DNA of 64,000 bases, from positions 186,001 through 250,000 of the forward strand of contig JANSWY010000002.1 in the NCBI GenBank assembly GCA_024743255.1, in the 5' to 3' direction. Shown here in pieces: positions 24,133 to 31,757 of the stretch; position 1 is the first letter of the stretch, and each line of letters starts with the position of its first letter. The translations under genes were made by a program, and so were the position numbers. The stretch is from a bacterium (lineage in GTDB: Bacteria; Bacteroidota; Bacteroidia; Cytophagales; Cyclobacteriaceae). The notes under the pieces were generated by a model. It was not told the origin of the DNA, did no database searches, and worked only from the letters and a program-made list of their open reading frames with translations.

Positions 24133-25913
24133 TGACCTACAGATTCAAATTCAACGAAGATACGTTTTGTGAAGATGTCATGAATTACGCTAATAGGTAT
24201 CGTAGAACGTTTGAGAGGTTTTATCATAATGACTATCAAGATGACAAGCTGCATTCGAAAACAACTTTACATTCTATTTATACATACACTTTAAACCTTT
24301 CTCAACAACCAAAAAAGGAGAGTGGCTGCTCGATAAAGGAGATACATCGTCAACTTAAACTGCTAAAAAACGAAAATATTCCAGATAACTATGATTATTT
24401 CACTTCCATTTTGAAAGAAATGGATGCAAAAACAATTCAAGATGTTTTAATACATGATTGTAAAGGCAAGCCAAAGTATAAATCCAGGAAATTCAATCCT
24501 TTACTTATTGATTACCTGGATGTACTGTTTGCAAAGAACCCACTCAAAAAGTATAGGCAATTTCACGAAATGCTGTTAGAAAAGGCACAAATAGAAAATT
24601 GGTGGGGTCCTCCATCTATACACTTTATAAAACGTTACCTGTCAGATAAGAAAAAGCAAATAGAGTTAAGAGTAGTTAGAAATGGTGAAAGCTACTTTGG
24701 AAAAACCATCTCAAAGCAGATGCATTTTTCGTTACCGGAATTTGCGGGTCAATTATTTGAGATTGATGGAAGTAGGTTACAAATCCCGTACAATAACACA
24801 ATAAAAAAGCGAATTGACTTTTTAACTGTTTTTATAATTCTGGACGTGACATCATCTAACGTTCTAGGATACGCTCATGGACCATTTGAATCATCAGTTG
24901 TAGTGGTAAATGCGTTTAAGAGATATTTCAAAACATATTCTTTTTTGCCAGTCCAGATTACAAGGGATGGAAGCTCTGCCTTCAAAAAGGACTTTATTTT
25001 TATGGAAGAATTCATGGCAAAAAGAGGAGTAAAGTGGGTTGTAACGCATAATCCACAAGGAAAACCACACATCGAAAACTTTTACAAAATCTTTGCTAGT
25101 TCAATCTGTTCATACCATCAAGCCTTTATTGGCCTTGGTATCACATCGAGCCACATTGATTCTAGAATTACTGATAAAAAGAAATTACGAAAAAAGGTTG
25201 GAGACAGAAATAATCTCAGCACATATGAGGAACTGGTATTTGACTTAGATCTTTTGATTAGTAAATATTCAAACATGATTTTCAATGGTTGTGAGTCTGC
25301 TCAGATGAAATTTGACAGAAAATTTGAATCAACTCAAGTAACAACACTTCTAGAAGCAGATAAAACTGCGATGTGTGGAACCTATAAATCATTGACTGTT
25401 TCAAATTGTGAAGTAACTGTAACACATAATTCGCAAAGTCATTTCTATCAAATCCCTGGAATTGATGGAGAATCAATTAACGAAGTATTCGTGGCATACA
25501 ACACTGAAAACCTAGATAAAATACACCTTTACAAAGATCATTTTCAATATTGGCAAACTGTCAATGAATATGAAGTCATTCCTTTTTTAGCAAGTCAAAG
25601 AACTTCTTCCCAGCAAGAAAGGTATATCAAAGAACTATCAAGTCGAAAGAGCAGATATCAACAGTTGATTAAAAATGTTAAAGACAAGGAAAAAAGGGTA
25701 GAAGAAGCCTCTTCAAACAATCCCAATTTCGAAGTAATCAGAATACATCGTAATAAGGAAGATGAAGCAAATGCTCAAAATGAATTTACAAGAAGTCTTT
25801 TGGGTTCCGAAAATTCAAACCATGAGGATCATGATGATGTTTTCTATCCACCAACAATTGAGGAACCCAAAGCTCCCCAAGACTTTCGAATTGAACGTTT
25901 TAAAAAAATATAA
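24132..25913 (+). CDS. D,D(35)E transposase of the Mu/TniA type
   Basis: 593 residues. The integrase core is clear: FEIDGSR (Asp212), QITRDGSSAF (Asp279) and GKPHIENFYK (Glu315), with the last two separated by 35 residues as in retroviral-type transposases. An N-terminal DNA-binding region and a C-terminal beta-barrel/coiled region (near 420-590) match the MuA/TniA layout. The enzyme cuts element ends and joins them to target DNA. The following AAA+ ATPase gene starts 9 bp after the stop. It differs from IS transposases in needing that partner. Confidence 0.88.
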   Translation: MTYRFKFNEDTFCEDVMNYANRYRRTFERFYHNDYQDDKLHSKTTLHSIYTYTLNLSQQPKKESGCSIKEIHRQLKLLKNENIPDNYDYFTSILKEMDAKTIQDVLIHDCKGKPKYKSRKFNPLLIDYLDVLFAKNPLKKYRQFHEMLLEKAQIENWWGPPSIHFIKRYLSDKKKQIELRVVRNGESYFGKTISKQMHFSLPEFAGQLFEIDGSRLQIPYNNTIKKRIDFLTVFIILDVTSSNVLGYAHGPFESSVVVVNAFKRYFKTYSFLPVQITRDGSSAFKKDFIFMEEFMAKRGVKWVVTHNPQGKPHIENFYKIFASSICSYHQAFIGLGITSSHIDSRITDKKKLRKKVGDRNNLSTYEELVFDLDLLISKYSNMIFNGCESAQMKFDRKFESTQVTTLLEADKTAMCGTYKSLTVSNCEVTVTHNSQSHFYQIPGIDGESINEVFVAYNTENLDKIHLYKDHFQYWQTVNEYEVIPFLASQRTSSQQERYIKELSSRKSRYQQLIKNVKDKEKRVEEASSNNPNFEVIRIHRNKEDEANAQNEFTRSLLGSENSNHEDHDDVFYPPTIEEPKAPQDFRIERFKKI

Positions 25914-25921
25914 AATCATTT

Positions 25922-26617
25922 ATGAGCAAGGAAATGGAAATAGAATGGATAAAATCCAAAAACTATTATAAACTGCAACCTGTGCTGGAGAAAGCATATG
26001 AATATCGTCAAATGATAGTTGTAATTGGTGATATAGGATGCGGAAAATCTTGGAATTTTGAACGATTTGAGAAAAGTAAATCAAATGTCTTCAGAGATGA
26101 AATCGAATCAGTAATGGATACAGATATATTCTTTAATCAAATGATTAAGAAGTTCGAAAGACAAGATTATTCATCAAACAAACTGTTTTATACCATTCGA
26201 GAAGCTTCGAATGTAATTAAGCGCATCGAATCTAAAAGCATGTATATTATTGACGAAGCTGGAAATTTTAAGATGTCTATGTTAAAACACATCCGTGACT
26301 TTCGCAAACACACAAAAAACCATTCCGCATTGGTTCTTTCTGGACCAAAGCAACCATTCTATGAGACCTTGATGAAATACGCAAAAACTAACAAATATGG
26401 TACTAAGGAATTCATCTCAAGAGTAAACAGATGGGTATTTCTGGATGCTCCAACGGATGAAGAAATGGTTGGAGTATTTAAGGAAAATGGTTTCAGCAAC
26501 AGTCAAATTCCTAAGCTAATGGTGGGATGTCAGAATTTCAGAGATGTTGAAAACAAAATTATTAACTACTGGATAGATAATGGAATCAGTCCAAAACTGA
26601 AACAAAATGCTAGTTAG
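25922..26617 (+). CDS. TniB/MuB-like AAA+ ATPase for transposition
   Basis: 231 residues: Walker A GDIGCGKS (36-43), Walker B MYIIDEAG (Asp111, Glu112), then SALVLSGPKQ as sensor and FISRVNRWVFLDAPTDEE. Family members coat DNA, choose the target and activate the transposase, and can confer target immunity. The gene overlaps the next by 11 bp. Slightly short for the family but with all motifs present. Confidence 0.85.
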   Translation: MSKEMEIEWIKSKNYYKLQPVLEKAYEYRQMIVVIGDIGCGKSWNFERFEKSKSNVFRDEIESVMDTDIFFNQMIKKFERQDYSSNKLFYTIREASNVIKRIESKSMYIIDEAGNFKMSMLKHIRDFRKHTKNHSALVLSGPKQPFYETLMKYAKTNKYGTKEFISRVNRWVFLDAPTDEEMVGVFKENGFSNSQIPKLMVGCQNFRDVENKIINYWIDNGISPKLKQNAS

Positions 26618-27236
26618 AAAACAAAAGCATCGTGTTGATGATCAACTTCAAATATTAAATCAACTGGCAAAGCTAGAGTTATCAGTTCAGTTTAATCAGA
26701 ATAAGAAACTTCCAAACCAAACTCATTTGGATGATATTTTGGCGACCACTCATAAAATGATGAGTGATACTAAAAATGAACTGATCATAGAAATTCAAGT
26801 ACTATTAATTCTTACGATAATTCAAGGACTGAACTTACACCAGGCTTTAAACTTAATCCTGGCTGAATGGAAACACCTTGAATTAATCTCATACCAAGGT
26901 ACTCACATAAACATTTTATCCAAAAATGATTACTGCGATAGCCTAATAAATTCTTTAGCGCGAAATACAAATGAGGATAAAGTTTTCAAAATTCTGGATA
27001 ACAAAAACGCCTTGGAATGCTTAAATCTCTATCTCGTTATGAATGGATTTGAGTTTGTGTTAACATCAGATTCTCTGGAATTAAGTTTTGGAAGATTTCA
27101 TTATTTACGGAATGGTAGAATTCGTGGAGTCCGTGAATTCCTAAAAGATTATTTCTTGTGTGAAAGTCATCTAGAACTCTTAGTTAAACTGAGGCTAATA
27201 GATTCTGTTCATTATAATACTATGCTTAGAAACTAG
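26607..27236 (+). CDS. Unknown fifth protein of the transposon
   Basis: 209 residues, largely helical, with no motif I recognise. It has no TniQ-type zinc fingers and no recombinase or nuclease signature. The 11-bp overlap with the ATPase gene ties its translation to the transposition operon, so an accessory role is likely (target choice, regulation or end binding). The C-terminal part (RFHYLRNGRIRGVREFLKDYF) is basic and could bind DNA. Confidence 0.6.
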   Translation: MLVRKQKHRVDDQLQILNQLAKLELSVQFNQNKKLPNQTHLDDILATTHKMMSDTKNELIIEIQVLLILTIIQGLNLHQALNLILAEWKHLELISYQGTHINILSKNDYCDSLINSLARNTNEDKVFKILDNKNALECLNLYLVMNGFEFVLTSDSLELSFGRFHYLRNGRIRGVREFLKDYFLCESHLELLVKLRLIDSVHYNTMLRN

Positions 27237-27325
27237 ACTTAGATTCTTTCTGCACTAATTTGTCAGTTTACTTTACTTTATAATGCACTGTTCCACATAA
27301 TATGATTATATAATCTAAGCTGACA
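27237..27325. other. Putative right end of the transposon
   Basis: Non-coding. It holds TGCACT twice (27251-27256 and 27284-27289), TGTCAG (27261-27266), the 12-bp palindrome GATTATATAATC (27304-27315) and CTGACA (27320-27325). Repeated short motifs next to the last gene are expected for transposase-binding ends of Mu-type elements, but no long terminal repeat could be matched to the left side. Confidence 0.35.
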
Positions 27326-27422
27326 GATATTCGTCAAACAGCCCAGCGGTAATAAATAACAGTTTTGTTATATAATTTATATTATGTTAAATAGATACTC
27401 TTGAAATAAAGCATTTGCTATC

Positions 27423-29387
27423 CTATTCCAAAGTCTTAATAAATTGCTCCTTTCTGTTACTCCATCTGTAATCACTTATATCTACAGATGATTTTTTTGA
27501 AATACACCCTTCTACGGTTCTCGTAGTTTGTTGAACTTGGATCCTCTTGTCACTGATTGTATCAAAACTTAAATAGTATGTCTTCTCTGTACGGTCACAA
27601 CTTTTTGTTGCGTTAGTGGATGTAAATTCTAAGGTAATTTGTTCTTTCAGCATGGTGTCAGTGTTCAAAAGAAATATTTGATGAGTTTCATCATAAACTT
27701 CTGCGTTATTCCTCTTATTCCTCAGATACATGAAAATCTTATCCTCTATGCTGAATATATTCTTTACATGGCCAGTTCCCATTTCTTCCAGAAAGAAACT
27801 CTTCACTTCTAATTCCCAGCGACCATCAATCTTTTTATGAATTACATTGTAGAGTTCTGTACGCTCTTGCGATTCCCAGTTGAGTGTTACATTATGAACT
27901 TGCAAGTCTTCCAAATCATGATCGCGACTCACTATAACCTCCGGTATTGTTGGGTCTGGTTCATCTCCGTCTTTTTCTGTCCAGTTATTGGCTATGTACA
28001 ACTGATTATAAATGTAAGCTTGTAGTGAGTTAAGGTAATCTCTCTCTTTCTTATTTTTATCAGCTTCTCTTGAATCATTAAGCTCAGTTAAGATCTGATC
28101 AACATATTTAACCATTTCTGAGCTCCTGGATTCCTGGGCGTAACGTTTGACTCTATGCTCCCAATATCCTGGATCATCAAAATCCAAGATTACCTTAGCA
28201 ACATCTACATGACCTGAAAGCACTGCTAAATCCGGAAGTGTTCTCCAATTGGATCCTGAGAAGTACTCCTGCCCTCTGTACATCTTATTATCCTTATAAT
28301 GCTTCAATACTTCAGCGCGTCCAAGTCGGATTTCATTCCAGATGATTTCTTTGGTTGGAGTGTAAGTCTGTTTATCTAGCGTTTTAATCTCATCAATTCC
28401 AGATGTTTGATGTGTGTTCAGAAGCTGCAGTTTGTAATAGCTGTCTTTTTGATCATATCCCTCAATATAAATCTGGTTGCCTCTCTCCCAATATTGTCCA
28501 GTGAATTCATCTTCACCAATTTTGCATTTATAGTGTAGATCCGTGGTATCCAGAGCAAAACCAGCAATTCCCTTTAATTCTAATGTTGGCGAGATCTTGT
28601 AAAACTTTGCCTTCCCTCCTTCAAATGCTATAAATAACTCAGAGCTATTCAGTTTGTCAAACTTTGGATTCAACTCCTGGTTTTCGCTTACAAACTTGCT
28701 GACCTGGTACATACCATCTTCTGGATATCGATATGCATTTGCAAATGCGTTGATCTCTTTTTTATTGGGTGTAGTTGCTTCAGTAAATTCATTTTTCTTA
28801 TCGTGCCAATTGAGTTTCCATTGATATCTGGTCGGCTCATCTGAACAATTATTCAGTTCAAAATTGATTGTGAGTCGATGATTCTTTTTGTCAATTTGTT
28901 TGAATGACAAGTCTGTGTAAAAGTTCTTACTCGACTCACAGTCAACATTGTATATCGAATAAAGCTCTGCTCCCCAATCTCTTCCATTTATATACAACTG
29001 ATATTTAATATGTTGAACCTGCCCGTAATACGTTGTATCAGCAGTAATTATGAATGAATGATTATCAGTTTTATACGTTTTGTAAATCTCCCCTGGCCAG
29101 GAGATGTATTCACCAGTAAATGATGGCTGTCGATGATGTTTAGGTAAGTAGTAGCCTTTTCCATCATAACTAAGCTTTAATGTGACATCCTTAGGGTTAG
29201 GATTTGTGGGTGTTGTATAGCTTATCTTATAGTATCTGGTATAATTAAGTGTGGGACCTTTTTCGATACTAATATTGTAAGTGGGATATTCTTCTTTGAG
29301 TTTGGTGAGTAGCTCTTCCTCCTGATAGTTCTGTGAGAAAATCGTGTAGTAGCCAAACAGCAAAAAAATGGTAGCTAACGTTTTCAT
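27423..29387 (-). CDS. Secreted protein of unknown function with ankyrin-like segment
   Basis: 654 residues with a signal peptide (LATIFLLFGYYTIFSQ, cut near residue 19). The body is beta-rich and tyrosine-rich. Near 390 a single ankyrin-like unit occurs (LPDLAVLSGHVDVAKVILDFDD), too little for a repeat domain. The C-terminal third has paired cysteines. There is no T9SS sorting domain, so it is probably periplasmic or in the outer membrane. The gene is intact, which places the transposon insertion outside it. Confidence 0.6.
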   Translation of the reverse strand: MKTLATIFLLFGYYTIFSQNYQEEELLTKLKEEYPTYNISIEKGPTLNYTRYYKISYTTPTNPNPKDVTLKLSYDGKGYYLPKHHRQPSFTGEYISWPGEIYKTYKTDNHSFIITADTTYYGQVQHIKYQLYINGRDWGAELYSIYNVDCESSKNFYTDLSFKQIDKKNHRLTINFELNNCSDEPTRYQWKLNWHDKKNEFTEATTPNKKEINAFANAYRYPEDGMYQVSKFVSENQELNPKFDKLNSSELFIAFEGGKAKFYKISPTLELKGIAGFALDTTDLHYKCKIGEDEFTGQYWERGNQIYIEGYDQKDSYYKLQLLNTHQTSGIDEIKTLDKQTYTPTKEIIWNEIRLGRAEVLKHYKDNKMYRGQEYFSGSNWRTLPDLAVLSGHVDVAKVILDFDDPGYWEHRVKRYAQESRSSEMVKYVDQILTELNDSREADKNKKERDYLNSLQAYIYNQLYIANNWTEKDGDEPDPTIPEVIVSRDHDLEDLQVHNVTLNWESQERTELYNVIHKKIDGRWELEVKSFFLEEMGTGHVKNIFSIEDKIFMYLRNKRNNAEVYDETHQIFLLNTDTMLKEQITLEFTSTNATKSCDRTEKTYYLSFDTISDKRIQVQQTTRTVEGCISKKSSVDISDYRWSNRKEQFIKTLE

Positions 29388-29478
29388 ACTACAAGATACT
29401 GAATTTCATCAGTTGTAACTAGCTACCTAAATCATTCAGTGGTTTAGATCTACTACTCCTATAAACTAGGTTCTTCCC

Positions 29479-29583
29479 TCAGTTTCCTTTTTTCCAAAAC
29501 AATTCAAACCCGAAATACCTAAAAGAAAGCCATACACCAAAGAATGAGATTGCTGAGAGAACGAGAAGTTGAGTAATAGTCAT
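29479..29583 (-). CDS. Putative 34-residue single-span membrane peptide
   Basis: A short ATG-initiated frame in the 354-bp gap between two larger minus-strand genes. It encodes one hydrophobic helix (QLLVLSAISFFGVWLSFRYF) and ends in a basic tail. Tiny membrane proteins of this kind occur in many bacteria. The only support is hydrophobicity and position, and no ribosome-binding site is clear. Confidence 0.35.
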   Translation of the reverse strand: MTITQLLVLSAISFFGVWLSFRYFGFELFWKKGN

Positions 29584-29741
29584 AATTATCGAATATGGTT
29601 AATCTAGCAAGATAATAAGAATAATGAAATTTCAACTCCTCAATTTTACACAACTATTCATTTGAATTTAAATAAAATGCTGTTTTTCAATTAAATACAA
29701 CCGATAATATGTAGAAAGAATTAAAGGTCAGCACTCTTCTA

Positions 29742-30290
29742 TCAATGACTCATATTACTGTTCAGCTGCGATATGTCCTTATTCTTCCCTTTTAACTGTT
29801 GGTATCTATCCAATCCATTTTGAATCGAATTTTCAGGGTTGTTTGAAGTGAATCTGGCAATGTCTTCATCTGTAAAAACCTCTGTTTCTCGTTTATTGAT
29901 TAGTTTCATAATTTTTGACACCCGTTTAGTGTTTGAGGGATCAATCGGAACGAGTACAACACCAGCCTTAACTGCCCCCATTTTGGGTACAGCTTCAATC
30001 AGGTAAATCTTACCAGCTTGTAAATCAGCTTCTACAAAGGATCGATTCTCAGCTCTGGCCCAGAAAAGATGTTTACCAGGCTCACATTCATATCTAAAGT
30101 ACTTAGGAGCATTAAATTTCCCAATCAATGTGGCACTGTCGTAATAAGTGAATTTAATTGCTAATCCCAAACTTGAAGGCCTTGCAAAGTACACCACCGC
30201 CTTATCATCCGGTGCGCTCGGCAAGTCCTGAGCAAATAGGTTTACAGATAGTAGCAGAGAAATTGCAAGTAGTTGAATAGTAAGTTTCAT
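29742..30290 (-). CDS. DUF2846-like secreted protein
   Basis: 182 residues with a signal peptide (TIQLLAISLLLSVNLFAQ). The core matches the DUF2846 pattern: KAVVYFARPSSLGLAIKFTYYD, then IGKFNAPKYFRYECEPGKHL, then AGKIYLIEAVPKMG. Exported beta-domain of unknown function. Minus strand, separated from the divergent MscS-like gene by about 220 AT-rich bases that should hold both promoters. Confidence 0.7.
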   Translation of the reverse strand: MKLTIQLLAISLLLSVNLFAQDLPSAPDDKAVVYFARPSSLGLAIKFTYYDSATLIGKFNAPKYFRYECEPGKHLFWARAENRSFVEADLQAGKIYLIEAVPKMGAVKAGVVLVPIDPSNTKRVSKIMKLINKRETEVFTDEDIARFTSNNPENSIQNGLDRYQQLKGKNKDISQLNSNMSH

Positions 30291-30513
30291 GGTTTTAATT
30301 GGTTTTAAATGTTTAAAGATAAACGATTGATTAATAGTTTCTTACATTGGAAATTCCAACCACTTCTCAATATAAAACTATCTCAGATATTAATATACCG
30401 CTAAAACTTGGGATAATAAAATAAGTAAAGACTCATATCTCCGATTTCTAACAAACCGCTTCAGATAGTATATTACACTCAAATACTACTGCGAACTATA
30501 AATATCCCTTCAA

Positions 30514-31032
30514 ATGAAATATTACGAACAAACACTTCAACACTTTCAGGATCACTTGATTCAGTACTTATTTACACTTGGACTGATCGTTATTTTCTTT
30601 TTGTCGAGGATGGCAATTATTCGAATCATCAAAAGACATTCGGTACTCAATTCAATTACAAAGACACGTGAACTTTATGTTCGTAAACTAATCAGCCTCA
30701 GCACTTTACTGCTTTTAATCCTATTTGTTGGTATGGTATGGGAAATCTCGTTTAAAGGGCTTTCAATATATTTTGCATCCATTTTTACTGTACTTGGAGT
30801 TGGATTGTTTGCCAATTGGTCCATCTTGAGTAATCTCACCGCATCAGTTATTCTGTTCTTCTTTTTTCCAACTAAAATTGGTGAGAAAATAAAGATCATT
30901 GATGGTGACAACTCTGTTGAAGGAAAGGTAATTGATATTACGCTATTTCATATGAAAATAGAATCCAAGGATGGTCAACAGTATTCTTATCCTAATAATC
31001 TTGTTTTACAAAAACCTGTTAAAACACTGTAA
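30514..31032 (+). CDS. Short MscS-like mechanosensitive channel protein, second copy
   Basis: 172 residues, very similar along its whole length to the product of 12124-12645 (shared ISFKGLSIYFASIFT-type segment, WSILSNLTASVILFFFFP and VEGKVIDITLFHMKIES). Both lack the MscS C-terminal vestibule. Near-identity of the pore helix with substitutions elsewhere indicates an old duplication, not a recent copy. Possibly the two form hetero-oligomers or respond to different conditions. Confidence 0.85.
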   Translation: MKYYEQTLQHFQDHLIQYLFTLGLIVIFFLSRMAIIRIIKRHSVLNSITKTRELYVRKLISLSTLLLLILFVGMVWEISFKGLSIYFASIFTVLGVGLFANWSILSNLTASVILFFFFPTKIGEKIKIIDGDNSVEGKVIDITLFHMKIESKDGQQYSYPNNLVLQKPVKTL

Positions 31033-31041
31033 TCCTGTAGG

Positions 31042-31689
31042 TTAATAATCCTTAACACATCTTACGGAATTAAAGAGGTTCTTCCCTCCTTTCCATCTTT
31101 GCAACTTGTCCCACCTGTAGTTGACTTTCCAGTCAAGCGCAGATTCACCATCTAAATCACTGGATGACCAAAAGATTGAAGGTTTAACTACACTGAATAG
31201 GCTTGTATTGGTTCCATTTAAGCTTTTGGTTTTTAGATTCTTACCAGCCTCAGCAATACTTCCGTATAAACTTGCCAGCAAGAACCATTCATTATCCGAA
31301 GGAAGATGCCAACCAGCAGGACAAACCTCCATTGCTTCACTCCAGGTATATAATCTACCATAGGGATTGCAATCTGGGCTCGAATCATACTTGCATTTAG
31401 ATTCTGACGTTTCGAAGTTTAAATTTTGCGACATCCATGTGATAGTCGATGGAATACCATTTTCAAAGTTCACTTCGAATGTAGCAGCTTCACCTGTCAA
31501 ATAAGTGGAGTATTCATCAAGATCAGAGATTGAACCGGAATTATTGTCGATAGAATACATTACAGTTTCATAGGATCGATTATCTCTTGGATCTACAAAA
31601 GAGCCTAATTCCTGGGCGTAACTAGAGATAGAGAGAATGATCAAACCACATAGGATTGATATTCCTCTTAGAGGATTTTGCAAATTCAT
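31042..31689 (-). CDS. FISUMP-domain secreted protein
   Basis: About 215 residues from the ATG at 31689, with a signal peptide (ISILCGLIILSISSYAQ). It carries the Fibrobacter succinogenes major paralogous domain: TWMSQNLNF, YGRLYTWSEAMEVCPAGWHL, PSDNEWFLL, then FWSSS and SVRCVKD. The cysteines in KCKYDSSPDC and EVCPAGW fit a secreted, disulfide-bonded fold. Role unknown; the family is common on the surface of Bacteroidota. Confidence 0.85.
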   Translation of the reverse strand: MNLQNPLRGISILCGLIILSISSYAQELGSFVDPRDNRSYETVMYSIDNNSGSISDLDEYSTYLTGEAATFEVNFENGIPSTITWMSQNLNFETSESKCKYDSSPDCNPYGRLYTWSEAMEVCPAGWHLPSDNEWFLLASLYGSIAEAGKNLKTKSLNGTNTSLFSVVKPSIFWSSSDLDGESALDWKVNYRWDKLQRWKGGKNLFNSVRCVKDY

Positions 31690-31757
31690 CTTTTTATTTT
31701 TCGTTTTTGAGTACTTAATACTAATCAAAAATGATAAGACAAACCACTACTATTGTA

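Larger units (their letters stand above)
22504..27325 (+). mobile_element. Mu/Tn5053-like DDE transposon with divergent repressor
   Basis: Contents from left to right: a minus-strand Xre repressor, paired operators, two serine-recombinase-fold proteins lacking catalytic residues, a D,D(35)E transposase, an AAA+ ATPase and an unknown 209-residue protein. The five plus-strand genes overlap or nearly touch. The boundaries are tentative: TGTCAG at 22504-22509 and its complement CTGACA at 27320-27325 are the outermost matching TGT...ACA ends on the two sides. The match is only 6 bp and no flanking target duplication is visible. Gene content is secure; the exact ends are not. Confidence 0.65.

Noticed and set aside
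22140-27420. Target-site duplication of the transposon
   Set aside because: The 5 bases outside the candidate ends (GCTGG and GATAT) do not match, and no longer direct repeat was found nearby by eye.
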